A stretch of DNA of 64,000 nucleotides from Rathayibacter sp. SD072 (GCF_017355185.1 NZ_JADILJ010000003.1:62001-126000); one strand, 5' to 3'; positions 34,530 through 43,447 are shown, counted from the stretch's first letter. Translations and numbers: made by a program. The notes: a model not told the origin generated them from the sequence alone.

Positions 34530-35467
34530 GAGACTCTCACCTTCGGGTTGAGCCAGCCGTTCGCCAGGTCGACGATGAGGTTGACGACGACGACCAGGCC
34601 GACGCTGAACAGCGAGACGCCGAGCATGGCCGGAAGATCCCCTTGAATAGTGGCGAGGTACCCGTAGGTCCCGAAGCCAGGTAGCGCGAAGATTTTTTCC
34701 ACGAAGAGCGACGCTCCGAACATCGAGATGAACATGAGCGAGAAGGTCGTCAGGCCCGGTCCAGCAGCGTTACGCAGGGTGTGCTTGAGGAGGATCGACG
34801 CTTCAGAAACGCCGCGGCTGCGAAGGGAACGGACGTATTCACGATTGAGCTCGTCGATCATCGAACCGCGAATCTGAGCGGCCAGCGACGCGATGCCGCC
34901 GATCGACAGCACCACTGCAGGCAAGATGACCGAGGCGAACCATCCGCCGAAGGACTCCTCGAGGGTGACGAATCCGATGGCTGGGACCCATTGGAGAACG
35001 ATAGCGAAGAAGTAGACGAGGACGATGCCCAAGACGATGGCCGGGAAGACGTAGGAGAACGTCGCGATGCTCTGCAGCACCCCGTCGAGCCACCCACCCC
35101 GCGCTGCCGAGGCGACTCCTAAGAGCACACTTCCGGCGACCGTGATGATGCAGGCCACGGCCACGATGGAGAGAGTCACGGGTAGGCGATTCACGAGCGC
35201 TTCGGCGACGGGCTCGCTAGTGAAGTAGGACGTGCCCAGGTCGCCTCGGAAGACTCCGGACAGCCACGCGAAGTACTGCTCGAAGATCGGGCGATCCAGA
35301 CCCAGGTCAGCGTTGAGCACCGCGACGGCTTCGGGCGAGGCGGTGGGTCCGAGCAGATTCAGTGCGACGGGGATGCCCGCGCCGAAGGTAAGGAAGAAGG
35401 TGATGGCGGTCACGATGAAGATCAGGACAAGTCCCGACCCCAGCCGCCTGAGCACGAAGGAAAGCAC
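34526..35467 (-). CDS. Peptide-type ABC transporter permease (DppB type), second system
   Basis: 313-residue inner-membrane permease with six predicted segments. VLNADLGLDRPIFEQYFAWL early, coupling loop LNREYVRSLRSRGVSEASIL, and KIFALPGFGTYGYLATIQGD near the end are OppB/DppB signatures. It follows the binding protein with a strong hairpin between them and overlaps the fused permease-ATPase by 4 nt. Confidence 0.92.
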   Translation of the reverse strand: MLSFVLRRLGSGLVLIFIVTAITFFLTFGAGIPVALNLLGPTASPEAVAVLNADLGLDRPIFEQYFAWLSGVFRGDLGTSYFTSEPVAEALVNRLPVTLSIVAVACIITVAGSVLLGVASAARGGWLDGVLQSIATFSYVFPAIVLGIVLVYFFAIVLQWVPAIGFVTLEESFGGWFASVILPAVVLSIGGIASLAAQIRGSMIDELNREYVRSLRSRGVSEASILLKHTLRNAAGPGLTTFSLMFISMFGASLFVEKIFALPGFGTYGYLATIQGDLPAMLGVSLFSVGLVVVVNLIVDLANGWLNPKVRVS

Positions 35468-35479
35468 AGTGACTCCTCA

Positions 35480-35509
35480 ACGGTGCGGGGGCGCTGGCCC
35501 CCGCACCGT
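35480..35509 (-). terminator. Strong intra-operon hairpin after binding-protein gene, second system
   Basis: Perfect 13-bp inverted repeat (ACGGTGCGGGGGC at 35480-35492, complement at 35497-35509), loop GCTG. It lies between the binding-protein stop and the permease start, the same place as the hairpin at 4616. Likely role is raising the binding protein to permease ratio. Confidence 0.75.
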
Positions 35510-35518
35510 GTAGCGGGT

Positions 35519-37054
35519 TTATTCGGCGGGAGCGAACGGCCGGACGTTCTGGTTGCCGACGACGGGCGGGGTGTAGGTGATGTCGTTCGACACCGCGTAG
35601 AGCGAGGTGACGTAGAAGATCGGCGCGAACCACGCCTCGTCAACGAGGTACTGGTTGACGGCGCGGAACGCGTCCTCCTCCTGAGAGGCGTTCGCGTCGG
35701 CGAGGATCGCCTCCAGCTCCGGAGTGGTCGAGTTGAACGGGTTAAAGACACCGGACAGGACGGCGTTGCTGTCAACAGCGTCGGATCCGGAGAGCCCGTT
35801 GAACATGAAGAACATGCCGTAGTTACCGCCGAAGACCTTGGCGTAGAAGTCCTGGAACGGAACGGACTCCCACGTCACCGTGATTCCGATGTCCGCGAGG
35901 GCCTGCCCGATGGCCGGCTCGAACTGGGTGCTCACGACCGTGCTCGGCATGGTGACTGCGAATCCGTCGGCGTAACCCGCCTCGGCGAGCAAGGCCTTGG
36001 CGTCCTCGATGTTCTGCTCGTAGGTCTCGTTGAGATCCTCGTCATAGGCGGCTCCTGAAGGACTGAAGACCTGCTCGGTGGGGTTCAGGAATCCGTCCCC
36101 CAATCCGCTGGTGATCGCCTCGCGGTCGAACGCGAGGTTGATGGCCTGACGAACTCGCGGGTCTGCGAGGGCCGGGACGACGGAGCCCTCCCTGTCGACG
36201 AGCCAGAGGGCGCCGATCGTGCCGGGAGGGTTGTTTCCCGTGGTGAACTGCGAGGTGGGGAACTGGGCAATCTGGTCCTTGCTGCTCAGACCGGTCACAT
36301 CGAGCTGGCCAGCCTTCAGCGCGTTCTGGCTCGCAGTGGGATCGGCGATGACCTGGAGCTCGAGCTTCGAGAAGGGGAAGGCCTCAGCTTCGTAGTAGCT
36401 GTCGTTCTTCTCGTAGACGTACTTGGAGCCGGGCGTGGTCTCGTCACTCAAGGTGTACGGGCCAGAGCCGACAGGCGTCAGCTGCGAGCTCTCCTCCGCC
36501 AGCACGGACGGCGCTCCAACTGCACCAGAGACACTCGCCATCTGGGGCACGATCGACGCATCGGGCCGCGAAAGTTTCACCACGACGGTGGACTCATCGG
36601 GAGCTTCGACCGACTCGACAGATGCCAGGTTGGCCGAGGTCGAAGAACCTTCCCGCGCCGCATTCAGCGAATCGACAACCGCCTGGGCGTCGAGGACCTC
36701 GCCGTTCGTGAACTCGAGGCCCTCGCGGATGCTGAGCGTGAGAGCGGTCAAGCTCTCGTCGTACTCCCACTCTTCGGCGATTCCGCCTTCGAGAGTGCCG
36801 TCGACCATCCTGTGGAGGACCGTGTCGTAGACGGAGAGGAAGGGCGTGGCGTCTCCACCCGACCACGCGCCGATCGAGAAGTTCGAAGGCGGCGCGTTCA
36901 GCGCGAGGCGCAACGTGCGTTCCTCCGTAGACCCAGACCCACTGGAAGCGTCATCACCGCCGCCCCCGCCCGAGCAAGCGGAGAGCGCAAGTGCTGTCAC
37001 CGCCGCGACCGCAAAACCCAGGGCCCGCAGGCGCTTTGAACTCGACATCATCAT
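35519..37054 (-). CDS. Peptide-type ABC substrate-binding lipoprotein, second system
   Basis: Family 5 extracellular binding protein, 511 residues. Signal peptide with lipobox ALALSACSGGGGG (Cys about residue 27), then a Gly/Ser-rich linker. LRLALNAPPSNFSIGAWSGG opens the mature domain. EWEYDESLTALTLSIREGLE and DPRVRQAINLAFDREAI are typical of DppA/OppA relatives. First gene of the leftward operon, divergent from a LacI-type gene, so the ligand may be a sugar or glycoside rather than a peptide; several family 5 proteins bind sugars. Confidence 0.92.
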   Translation of the reverse strand: MMMSSSKRLRALGFAVAAVTALALSACSGGGGGDDASSGSGSTEERTLRLALNAPPSNFSIGAWSGGDATPFLSVYDTVLHRMVDGTLEGGIAEEWEYDESLTALTLSIREGLEFTNGEVLDAQAVVDSLNAAREGSSTSANLASVESVEAPDESTVVVKLSRPDASIVPQMASVSGAVGAPSVLAEESSQLTPVGSGPYTLSDETTPGSKYVYEKNDSYYEAEAFPFSKLELQVIADPTASQNALKAGQLDVTGLSSKDQIAQFPTSQFTTGNNPPGTIGALWLVDREGSVVPALADPRVRQAINLAFDREAITSGLGDGFLNPTEQVFSPSGAAYDEDLNETYEQNIEDAKALLAEAGYADGFAVTMPSTVVSTQFEPAIGQALADIGITVTWESVPFQDFYAKVFGGNYGMFFMFNGLSGSDAVDSNAVLSGVFNPFNSTTPELEAILADANASQEEDAFRAVNQYLVDEAWFAPIFYVTSLYAVSNDITYTPPVVGNQNVRPFAPAE

Positions 37055-37115
37055 GACTCCCTTGTCAGTGCTGTGAACTCACACCGGCTCGTCCCGGTGA
37101 AGTCGAGCGCTGGTG

Positions 37116-37158
37116 TCACGTGAGACCCAGCGCTGGACCGATGCTAGGGCACACGTGT
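37116..37158. promoter_or_regulatory. Two CACGTG-centred palindromes, candidate operators
   Basis: TCACGTGA (37116-37123) and ACACGTGT (37151-37158) are perfect 8-bp palindromes 35 bp apart in the divergent gap between binding protein and LacI-type regulator. Such pairs suit a dimeric regulator that controls both directions. Confidence 0.5.
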
Positions 37159-37232
37159 TACCTGGTCTAGAGCTACGACTCCGTGAGTAGTAACGGTCTG
37201 ATCACTCGGTCGAGGAGAAACCCCGTGCGAGG

Positions 37233-38234
37233 ATGTGGTCCGTGACCACTACCGAGCACTCCGGGCGCCCCGCGACCAGCGCGGACGTCGCGCGGCATGC
37301 AGGCGTGTCTCGCTCGACAGTGAGCAACATCCTGAACGGCAACGTCTCTCGATTTCCGGAACGCACGCGCCAGAAGGTCCTCGACTCCGCTCGGGCACTG
37401 GACTACCAGCCCTCGTTCGCCGGTCGGTCTCTCGTCAGCGGTCGAAGCGACACAATCGTCGTGCTCGTCGCCAATGCGGTGTTCGCTGCGCACTTTCAGA
37501 ACGCCGTGGAACGAGTAACGAGGAACACTCGACAAATCGGCGGCAATGTCGTCATTCGCGTCGCCGGAGAAAGTCCCCGTGCGACATCGGAAGCTATCGC
37601 CGGCCTCCGTCCGCTCGCTGTCGTCGACTTCGGCGTACTCAGTTCAGGTGAACGTGCCTGGCTTGAAGATCGCGGAACACTCATCGTGCCGTCGATCGCG
37701 CGAGACCAGACCGGCACCAGCCGAGACGGCGGAATCTCCAGTCTTCAAGCGTCGGCCCTACTCGAACATCAGCCCAAGGGCCTGTGGTTCGCGGCACCTG
37801 CGAACCTTGATCGGGATCCCTACATCCCAAGTCGATACGAGGCGCTGCAGCGCGTAGCGGCAGATGCCGGATTGCCTCGTACAGAACTCCTATCGCTTGA
37901 TCTCACTGTGGAGAGTGGCATCTCCGCTCTCCGGGCCGTGTTGGCGACCAGCTCCACGGCAGGAATTGCCTGTTACAACGACGACGTTGCCTTGACCCTT
38001 CTGGCGGCCGCACGAGAGCTCGGCATTGACGTACCAGGAACCATCGCTGTCGCTGGCGTTGACAACTCGCCCGTAGGACAGATGTGGTCGCCGAGGCTGA
38101 CCACAATCGACACCGACCTCGTTGGCATGGTGGACGCAATTGCAGTCGAGCTCCGCATCCTGCTCGGTGAGACCGAACTCGAGATGCCCAGCAGCCGGAC
38201 GCACTTCACCCTAGTTCGAGGCGAATCCGCTTAG
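37233..38234 (+). CDS. LacI-family transcriptional regulator of the second importer
   Basis: 333-residue regulator with N-terminal HTH TSADVARHAGVSRSTVSNIL and a sugar-binding-protein-like effector domain ending in VAGVDNSPVGQMWSPRLTTI. The start may be the ATG at 37233 or the GTG at 37242, which has a better spaced GAGG. It is divergent from the importer operon. Candidate operators are the two CACGTG palindromes between them. Confidence 0.92.
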   Translation: MWSVTTTEHSGRPATSADVARHAGVSRSTVSNILNGNVSRFPERTRQKVLDSARALDYQPSFAGRSLVSGRSDTIVVLVANAVFAAHFQNAVERVTRNTRQIGGNVVIRVAGESPRATSEAIAGLRPLAVVDFGVLSSGERAWLEDRGTLIVPSIARDQTGTSRDGGISSLQASALLEHQPKGLWFAAPANLDRDPYIPSRYEALQRVAADAGLPRTELLSLDLTVESGISALRAVLATSSTAGIACYNDDVALTLLAAARELGIDVPGTIAVAGVDNSPVGQMWSPRLTTIDTDLVGMVDAIAVELRILLGETELEMPSSRTHFTLVRGESA

Positions 38235-38785
38235 GCCGGGAAGAGTGTCGCCACTTCAGGCACTGACTCCTCGCTCGACCGATCAGGTCAACCGTCGAAG
38301 TGGCAACGAGCGGCCACCCAAAGCGATCGTTCCTCAGCCCTTGCACCGAGCAGGTCGAGTACCCCGAATGTCGTTTGAGCAGAACGCGTGACAGGCAGGG
38401 ACGCCTTCCTCCGTCGGCAGCTTCCTCAAGCACGAAACTGCGGGCGTCCAAGCCGCCGAGCGCGACTCCCGCCTCGACCAAAGCAAAGCTGTCACGAGAC
38501 CGACACACTTCCGCTTATCCGAGACTTCGTCAGCTTAGAAGACAACGTCGAGCGCGAGTGATCGGCGCTTCGCGGGGGACTTCTCATCTAGCGGGGCATC
38601 GGGGGTTGCTGTCGTTGCACCTGGCGCGCGTGACGCCCGCATTTAGCTCTCCGCACGCCGTCCCGACGCGGCGTCAAAGAGATCGGCGAGCAACACGACC
38701 TCCTTCGGCCGACCTTCTACAACGTCACCGTCTCGGGAGCCCGGCCTGTCGACTGGGTGAACGCGGTCGGCTGATCTGCCGCTCG
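38235..38785. other. Gene-poor, degenerate-looking stretch
   Basis: 551 bp without a convincing intact gene. Open frames here are Arg- or Ser-rich without a family pattern. At about 38660-38763 the + strand reads KEIGEQHDLLRPTFYNVTVS followed by GARPVDWVNAVG and a stop. This looks like a real protein tail without a start; I do not recognise the family. Probably debris of a lost gene. Confidence 0.4.
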
Positions 38786-39202
38786 TCAGCGCCAGAGGGT
38801 GAGGATGATGCTCGCAGCGACGGTGCAAATCACGAAGTAGGGCGCGTTGAGGAGTGTGTAGAGCAGTGGGCGGGGGAAGTTCGGATTTAGGGCGATGGTC
38901 AGCGTCTGGGCGACGAGGTAGCCGACTCCGATGATGAGGCCGAACGCGAGGGCGTCGCCGAACGTCTCCACGGCCAGGGCGCGCAGGAGGACGGCGGTGG
39001 TGATGACGATCGCGAGACTCGGGATGAGCGGGCCGGCGGTGAGGAGTAGTCCCGGAGCGGGCAGCTCGCGGTTCTCGTTGCCGAGCGCGATCTTGTAGGG
39101 CTTGGGGACGAGGATGACGAAGTAGACGTAGCCGAGGACGGCGAACACGAGGGTCGAGACGATGACGGCGAGCCAGTTGATCTCGGGAAGGACGTTGAAC
39201 AT
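38786..39202 (-). CDS. DUF1761 membrane protein
   Basis: Small integral membrane protein of unknown function, 138 residues with four predicted segments. The start MFNVLPEINWLAVIVSTLVF, followed by AVLGYVYFVILVPKPY, matches the DUF1761 pattern. The ATG at 39202 has AGGAG nine bases upstream; the longer frame to 39268 adds a charged stretch without support. Next upstream is a VOC-family gene. Confidence 0.8.
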   Translation of the reverse strand: MFNVLPEINWLAVIVSTLVFAVLGYVYFVILVPKPYKIALGNENRELPAPGLLLTAGPLIPSLAIVITTAVLLRALAVETFGDALAFGLIIGVGYLVAQTLTIALNPNFPRPLLYTLLNAPYFVICTVAASIILTLWR

Positions 39203-39287
39203 GAAGAGGCGCTCCTGACGGTGGCGAAGTGATGGCGAGATGCGATCGGTGCGGCGCGAGCAGGTCACTCGCGCCGCACCGGAGCTG

Positions 39288-39752
39288 CTACTCGGCGGGG
39301 GAGGCGGCGACGCCGAGGATCCAGGTCACTCCGAAGGCGTCGGTGAGCATCCCGAACCCAGCGCTGAACGCGGAGGCCGCGAGCGGCTCGACGACCGTCG
39401 CGTCGACCGAGAGCTTTTCCCAGTAGCCCTGCACCTCGGCGAGGGTGCCGCCCTCGACGGAGACGAAGAATGGCTGATCAGTGAGCGTGACGCCGTTCTC
39501 GCGACGCGTTGACCCCGCGGCGCCGGCCGAACCGCCCGACTGCCCGGGAATGTCGTAGGCGAGCACTCGGAAGCCATCGGCGCCGACCACCTGGCCGAAC
39601 ACCACGTTCGACGCTCCGGGGGCGTCGGCGGGCATCCCGAAGTCGCCGTAGGTGCGGATCATCGTCTGCCCGCCGAAGACCGAGTGGTAGAACTCCAGCG
39701 CCGCTCGGGCGTCGCCGCGGAAGTTGAGGTGGGTGGTGGCTGCGAGGCTCAA
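39288..39752 (-). CDS. VOC-family (PhnB/glyoxalase-like) protein
   Basis: Vicinal-oxygen-chelate fold protein of about 154 residues, close to PhnB-like proteins of unknown substrate. SLAATTHLNFRGDARAALEF at the N-terminus and AGFGMLTDAFGVTWILGV at the C-terminus are typical. I choose the TTG at 39752, five bases after AGGAG, because the family starts there; the open frame extends to 39800. It is divergent from a WYL regulator, and a perfect inverted repeat lies between them, so it is probably that regulator's target. Confidence 0.87.
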   Translation of the reverse strand: MSLAATTHLNFRGDARAALEFYHSVFGGQTMIRTYGDFGMPADAPGASNVVFGQVVGADGFRVLAYDIPGQSGGSAGAAGSTRRENGVTLTDQPFFVSVEGGTLAEVQGYWEKLSVDATVVEPLAASAFSAGFGMLTDAFGVTWILGVAASPAE

Positions 39753-39808
39753 AGCTGCTCCTGATGGGCTCGTCGCCGGGCTCGTCCCGGCTTTCACCAC
39801 TCTCCCGG

Positions 39809-39837
39809 CCGTATAGGTCAGTTCCGGTCCTATACGG
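39809..39837. promoter_or_regulatory. Perfect inverted repeat between VOC and WYL regulator genes
   Basis: CCGTATAGG (39809-39817) and CCTATACGG (39829-39837), 9-bp arms with an 11-bp spacer. It is centred in the short divergent gap and TATA-containing in a GC-rich background. It probably covers both promoters and is the WYL regulator's operator. Confidence 0.75.
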
Positions 39838-39853
39838 GAAATATCCTCGGACT

Positions 39854-40846
39854 ATGACCACCACGACATCGCGGCTGCTGACCCTGCTCTCCCTGTTGCA
39901 GACCCGCCGCGACTGGCCGGGCTCGACCCTCGCCCAGCGCCTCTCCGTCAGCCCTCGCACCGTCCGCCGCGACGTCGACCGCTTGCGCGAGATGGGCTAC
40001 AGCATTCAAGCGACGATGGGCCCCGACGGCGGCTACCGCCTCGAGGCAGGCAGCGAGCTGCCACCCCTGCTGTTCGATGATGACCAGGTCATCGCCCTCG
40101 CCGTCGCGCTCCAAACGGCCAGCGTCACCGGCGTCGGTATCGCAGAGGCGGCGATGCGCGCCCTGACCACTGTGCGCCAGGTCATGCCCTCACGTCTTCG
40201 TCACCGCCTCAGCGCACTGCAGTTCACCGCGCTGCCGGGCAGGCCGGCCGATGCGGTCTCGCCGGACGTGCTCCTCGCCCTCTCGGCAGCCGCCCGGGCC
40301 ACCGAGATCATCCGCTTCGACTACGCCACCAGTAGGCAGGACGCGGGAGCGGATCCGCGGCCCCCGCGACGGGTCGAACCACACCACCTCGTCACCTCGA
40401 ACGGGCGGTGGTACCTCGTCGCGTGGGATCTGGAGCACGACGACTGGCGTATCTTCCGCGCCGACCGCATTACCCCGCGGACACCCACCGGCCCGCGATT
40501 CTCACCCCGACACTTACCCGGAAACGGTGAGCCCGCCGACTACGTCGCCGGCCGATTCAAGGGCTCCAAGAATGGCGACAAGTGGCCCTGCACGGGAAAG
40601 GTGATTCTCAGTCGACCGGCATCGTACGTCCGCGCCTTTGCGGGTGGCGGCGTGGTCGAGGACTTGGGCAATGGGTGCTGCACTCTCGAATCCGGCGCGT
40701 GGTCCTGGGTCGGCCTCGCCGCATCCTTGAACCAGTTCGACACCGACATCCAGGTCGTAGGACCGCCCGAGCTCGCTCACGCCTTCGGCGTGCTCGCCGA
40801 GCGCAACACGCTCACCTCCGCCACAAAACTGGCAGCGTCGCCCTGA
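39854..40846 (+). CDS. WYL-domain transcriptional regulator (YafY type)
   Basis: 330-residue regulator. The N-terminal winged HTH is RLLTLLSLLQTRRDWPGSTL with SVSPRTVRRDVDRLREMGY. The WYL domain includes HHLVTSNGRWYLVAWDLEHD and RIFRADRI. The ATG at 39854 starts MTTTTSRLL; an upstream extension is not supported. Family members sense small ligands or nucleic acid and control divergent neighbours, here the VOC gene. Confidence 0.92.
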   Translation: MTTTTSRLLTLLSLLQTRRDWPGSTLAQRLSVSPRTVRRDVDRLREMGYSIQATMGPDGGYRLEAGSELPPLLFDDDQVIALAVALQTASVTGVGIAEAAMRALTTVRQVMPSRLRHRLSALQFTALPGRPADAVSPDVLLALSAAARATEIIRFDYATSRQDAGADPRPPRRVEPHHLVTSNGRWYLVAWDLEHDDWRIFRADRITPRTPTGPRFSPRHLPGNGEPADYVAGRFKGSKNGDKWPCTGKVILSRPASYVRAFAGGGVVEDLGNGCCTLESGAWSWVGLAASLNQFDTDIQVVGPPELAHAFGVLAERNTLTSATKLAASP

Positions 40847-40914
40847 TCGTCGCGGCAGCGCCGTCGTCAGCCGGATGACGCCGACCATCAACAGCGACGG
40901 CGTGGTCCGCACTC

Positions 40915-41466
40915 GTGACGGCGCTGACGGCCGCAACGATCGAGGCAGCGGAGGAGCTGGCAACCGCGTCACCGAGCGGCCAATTGAAGACGCCGATGCT
41001 GGGGATAGTGGATGAGGCGGCGAACGTGTGCCGCTTATCAGACCTGCCCGACCACTACAGCCACTTCGGTTCTCGAGGAATCCCAATCATGTCCGTCTAC
41101 CAGTCCTGGTCGCAGGGCGTGGCCTTGTACGGGCAGGAGGGGATGAAGAATCTGTGGTCCGCCGCGAACTCACAACTGTACGCAGGCGGCGTCTCCGACC
41201 CCGAATTCCTCGGCATGCTCTCCGACCTCATCGGCACCTTGGACCGCAAAACGACGTCCGTCAGCATGAACAAGGGTGTCCGCTCCACCAACTCCTCGTT
41301 GAAGCGAGAGAAGATCCTGGAAGTGCAGGAACTCGCTGACCTCCCCCGCGGCCGCGCGATCATGCTCTTCTCCGGCAACCGGGCCGTGATGCTCAAGACA
41401 GTGCCCGCGTTCACGATCGAGCATCTCGGCCTTGCCGTGCGGGTGGTCGGGAGATTTCTCTACTGA
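40915..41466 (+). pseudogene. Remnant of TraG/TraD (VirD4-like) conjugation coupling protein
   Basis: About 183 codons resembling only the C-terminal ATPase part of actinobacterial TraG/TraD coupling proteins. LGIVDEAANVCRLSDLPDHY with YSHFGSRGI is the Walker B region, followed by QSWSQGVALYGQEGMKNLWS, ANSQLYAGG and LPRGRAIMLFSGNR. Walker A and the membrane part are missing upstream, where only 68 bp separate it from the WYL gene. The 3' end abuts the duplicated gntK segment. A broken transfer gene and not a functional protein. Confidence 0.8.
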
Positions 41467-41965
41467 ATTGCAGAACGACGACCCGAGCACGGGCGACGAT
41501 GGCGTCGACGGGATCGGTGATGTCGACAGCGGAACCTAGTTCGTCTTCCTCCAGTGGTTCGAGAGCGTTCAACTGGCTTGAGAGGAGCGACTGCGGCATG
41601 AAATGCCCTTCACGCGTCGTCATGCGGCGCCGGATGAGTGCGGGCGCACCCGAAAGGTGGATGAAGACGGTGGCGGGTGCTGCGAGGCGCAAACGATCGC
41701 GGTAGATCCTCTTGAGCGCGGAGCAGGCGACGACGCTGCCGTCACTCTCGGCCGCTCGGCGTCCAACAAGGTCGAGCCAGGGCCACCGGTCTTCGTCGGT
41801 GAGAGGAATGCCTGCGCTCATCCGAGCCACGTTCATGGCGGGATGCAAATCGTCCGCGTCGAAGTGCGAGCGGCCGGTACTTGCCGTGAGACGAGCGGCG
41901 ACGGTGCTTTTGCCGCATCCGGACACGCCCATGACGACGACCGGGGGACGCGACGGCTCAGGCAC
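41411..41965 (-). CDS. Second gluconokinase copy with altered C-terminus
   Basis: 184 residues, very similar to gntK at 13664-14170 through the first 165 residues (GVSGCGKSTVAARLTASTGR, GHFMPQSLLSSQ). After VVVLQF the original stop is lost and the frame runs about 19 residues into the antisense of the TraG remnant (REISRPPARQGRDARS). The active site is intact, so it may still work. It starts at the GTG at 41965, now directly fused to a truncated 2-hydroxyacid dehydrogenase. Its promoter and operon context are damaged. Confidence 0.82.
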   Translation of the reverse strand: MPEPSRPPVVVMGVSGCGKSTVAARLTASTGRSHFDADDLHPAMNVARMSAGIPLTDEDRWPWLDLVGRRAAESDGSVVACSALKRIYRDRLRLAAPATVFIHLSGAPALIRRRMTTREGHFMPQSLLSSQLNALEPLEEDELGSAVDITDPVDAIVARARVVVLQFSREISRPPARQGRDARS

Positions 41966-42249
41966 TCCGCGACGGGGCCGTCGTGCAGCGAGCGGCCGGA
42001 CGCCAGGACGGTCTCCGGCGAGAACCCGGCCGCGAGGATCTGATCGGGCCCTGTCGCGAGGGTCTGCACGAGTCGCAGGCCGGGGAGCGTTGCCGCGTCG
42101 CGCAGGTTCTTGTCGGTGTTGCGCCAGACGACGAGGACCTCCGCGTCCCGCAGTGCGGGCGGGATCGGGACGGTGACGTCGTAGCGGACGAGCTCGTCCC
42201 GGGTCGCGTCGAGCTCGAGGGGGATGGTGTCGGGAACGAGGATCTTCAT
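41965..42249 (-). pseudogene. Truncated 2-hydroxyacid dehydrogenase (copy 2)
   Basis: The first 95 codons match the intact gene at 14163-15107 (MKILVPDTIPLEL through ASGRSLHDGPVAE). The cofactor and catalytic domains are deleted, and the sequence continues directly into the gntK copy. The deletion joint has a short GCGGA-like match that could reflect recombination at microhomology. No function is expected. Confidence 0.88.
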
Positions 42250-43301
42250 CGTGCTGCCCCCGGGGGAGTCGTGCTGGGTGCGCCGAAGTCGAGGAGGACC
42301 TTGCCCGAGACCGAGGCGTCGCCAGCGATGCGGAAGGCTTCCTCGCTCTGCTCGGCGGGAAAGACGTGGGTGATGACGGGCTCGACCCGCAGAGATTGGT
42401 CCGCGAAGGCGGCGAGCACCTCCTCCATCGGGTCGAGGAAGCGGAATGATCCGATCAGGTCGATCTCGCGGGAGATGGCGAGGGAGAGCGGCACGGGCTG
42501 GTCGCCCGTCGGGGCAGCCCGACCATGACGACTCGGCCGCCGCGGGTCGTCCCGGACAGGGCACTCGCCAGTCCGCGCGGGTTGCCGGACGACTCAATCG
42601 CGATGTCGGCATCCGTGCCGGCGATGGCGGTGCTGTCACCGGCGAGGACGGTGCGGTCGGCGCCGACGAGCCGCGCGATCGCGAGCACGTCGACGGCGAT
42701 GATGTGCGCGGCACCCGCCCGGCGCAGCACGCCGATGACGAGCAAGCCGATGGGACCCGAGCCCACGACGAGGATCGAGCGCCCTCGGACGTCTCCCGCC
42801 CGCTGCACGGCGTGCCAGGCGACTTGCCGGCTCGGCCAGCGCCGCGGTCTGCAGCGGGACCGACGGCGGCACGACCCGCAGCATGTTCGCGGGCACAGCA
42901 AGATGTCGCTGAAACGCTCCCGCGGTATGCGGGAAGCGGGCGGCGGAACCGAGGTAGCGGACCCCGGGGGACAGGTTGGGCCGGTCCGCGGGGAAGCGCT
43001 CGGCGACGCTCTCCCGCCGAGCCGGATGGACGACGACGGCGGCGCCGACCGCAGGGCCGGTGCCGTCGGCGGCGAGGACGACGCCGGAGACCTCGTGTCC
43101 GAGCACGATCGGCTCGCGGAGGATCGACTCGCCGACGGCGCCGTGCCGCCAGTAACTGAGGTCGGAGCCGCAGATCCCGCCGTAGACGATCTCGACCAGG
43201 GCCTCGTGCGCAGCCGGTCCGGGGGCGGGCAGCCGCGCGACTCGGAGGTCGCCGGCGGCGTGGGCGAGGACCGCGGTGATCGACGTCTCGGTGGTGGTCA
43301 C
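42246..43301 (-). pseudogene. Frameshifted idnD copy
   Basis: Matches idnD at 15104-16183 in three different frames. The first 200 residues are intact (GGICGSDLSYWRHG, LGHEVSGVV). A frameshift near 42830 follows ALAEPAS, and the Rossmann part continues as VAWHAVQRAGDVRGRSILVV. A second frameshift near 42515 precedes LSLAISREIDLIGSFRFLDP. A few codons are also missing where the intact copy has VLENPLAIAQ. Not functional as one protein. Confidence 0.88.
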
Positions 43302-43362
43302 GGCGCGATTCCTTCGTCGGAGGGGCCTGAGGGCGAGGGGGAGGAGGAGGGCGCGGGGCGCA

Positions 43363-43447
43363 TCAGACGACGACGCTCATGCCGCCGTCGATGAAGACGA
43401 CCTGGCCGTTGACGTAGCCGGAGGCGGAGGAGGAGAGCCAGACCGTG
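43363..43447 (-). pseudogene. 3' remnant of idnO copy
   Basis: 28 codons equal to the end of idnO (VNGQVVFIDGGMSVVV and stop). Similarity stops abruptly at 43447, where a regulator fragment begins in the other direction. Confidence 0.85.

Larger units (their letters stand above)
41467..43447. repeat. Degenerate partial duplication of the gntK-idnD-idnO segment
   Basis: This block repeats, in the same orientation and order, the segment from gntK to the end of idnO at about 13666-16312. It has lost most of the 2-hydroxyacid dehydrogenase and carries frameshifts in idnD. Breakpoints are sharp: inside the TraG remnant on the left and at the MmyB-type remnant on the right. Confidence 0.85.

Noticed and set aside
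38300-38890. A 196-codon frame in the gene-poor stretch
   Set aside because: Arg/Ser-rich, no family pattern and overlaps the DUF1761 gene in antisense.
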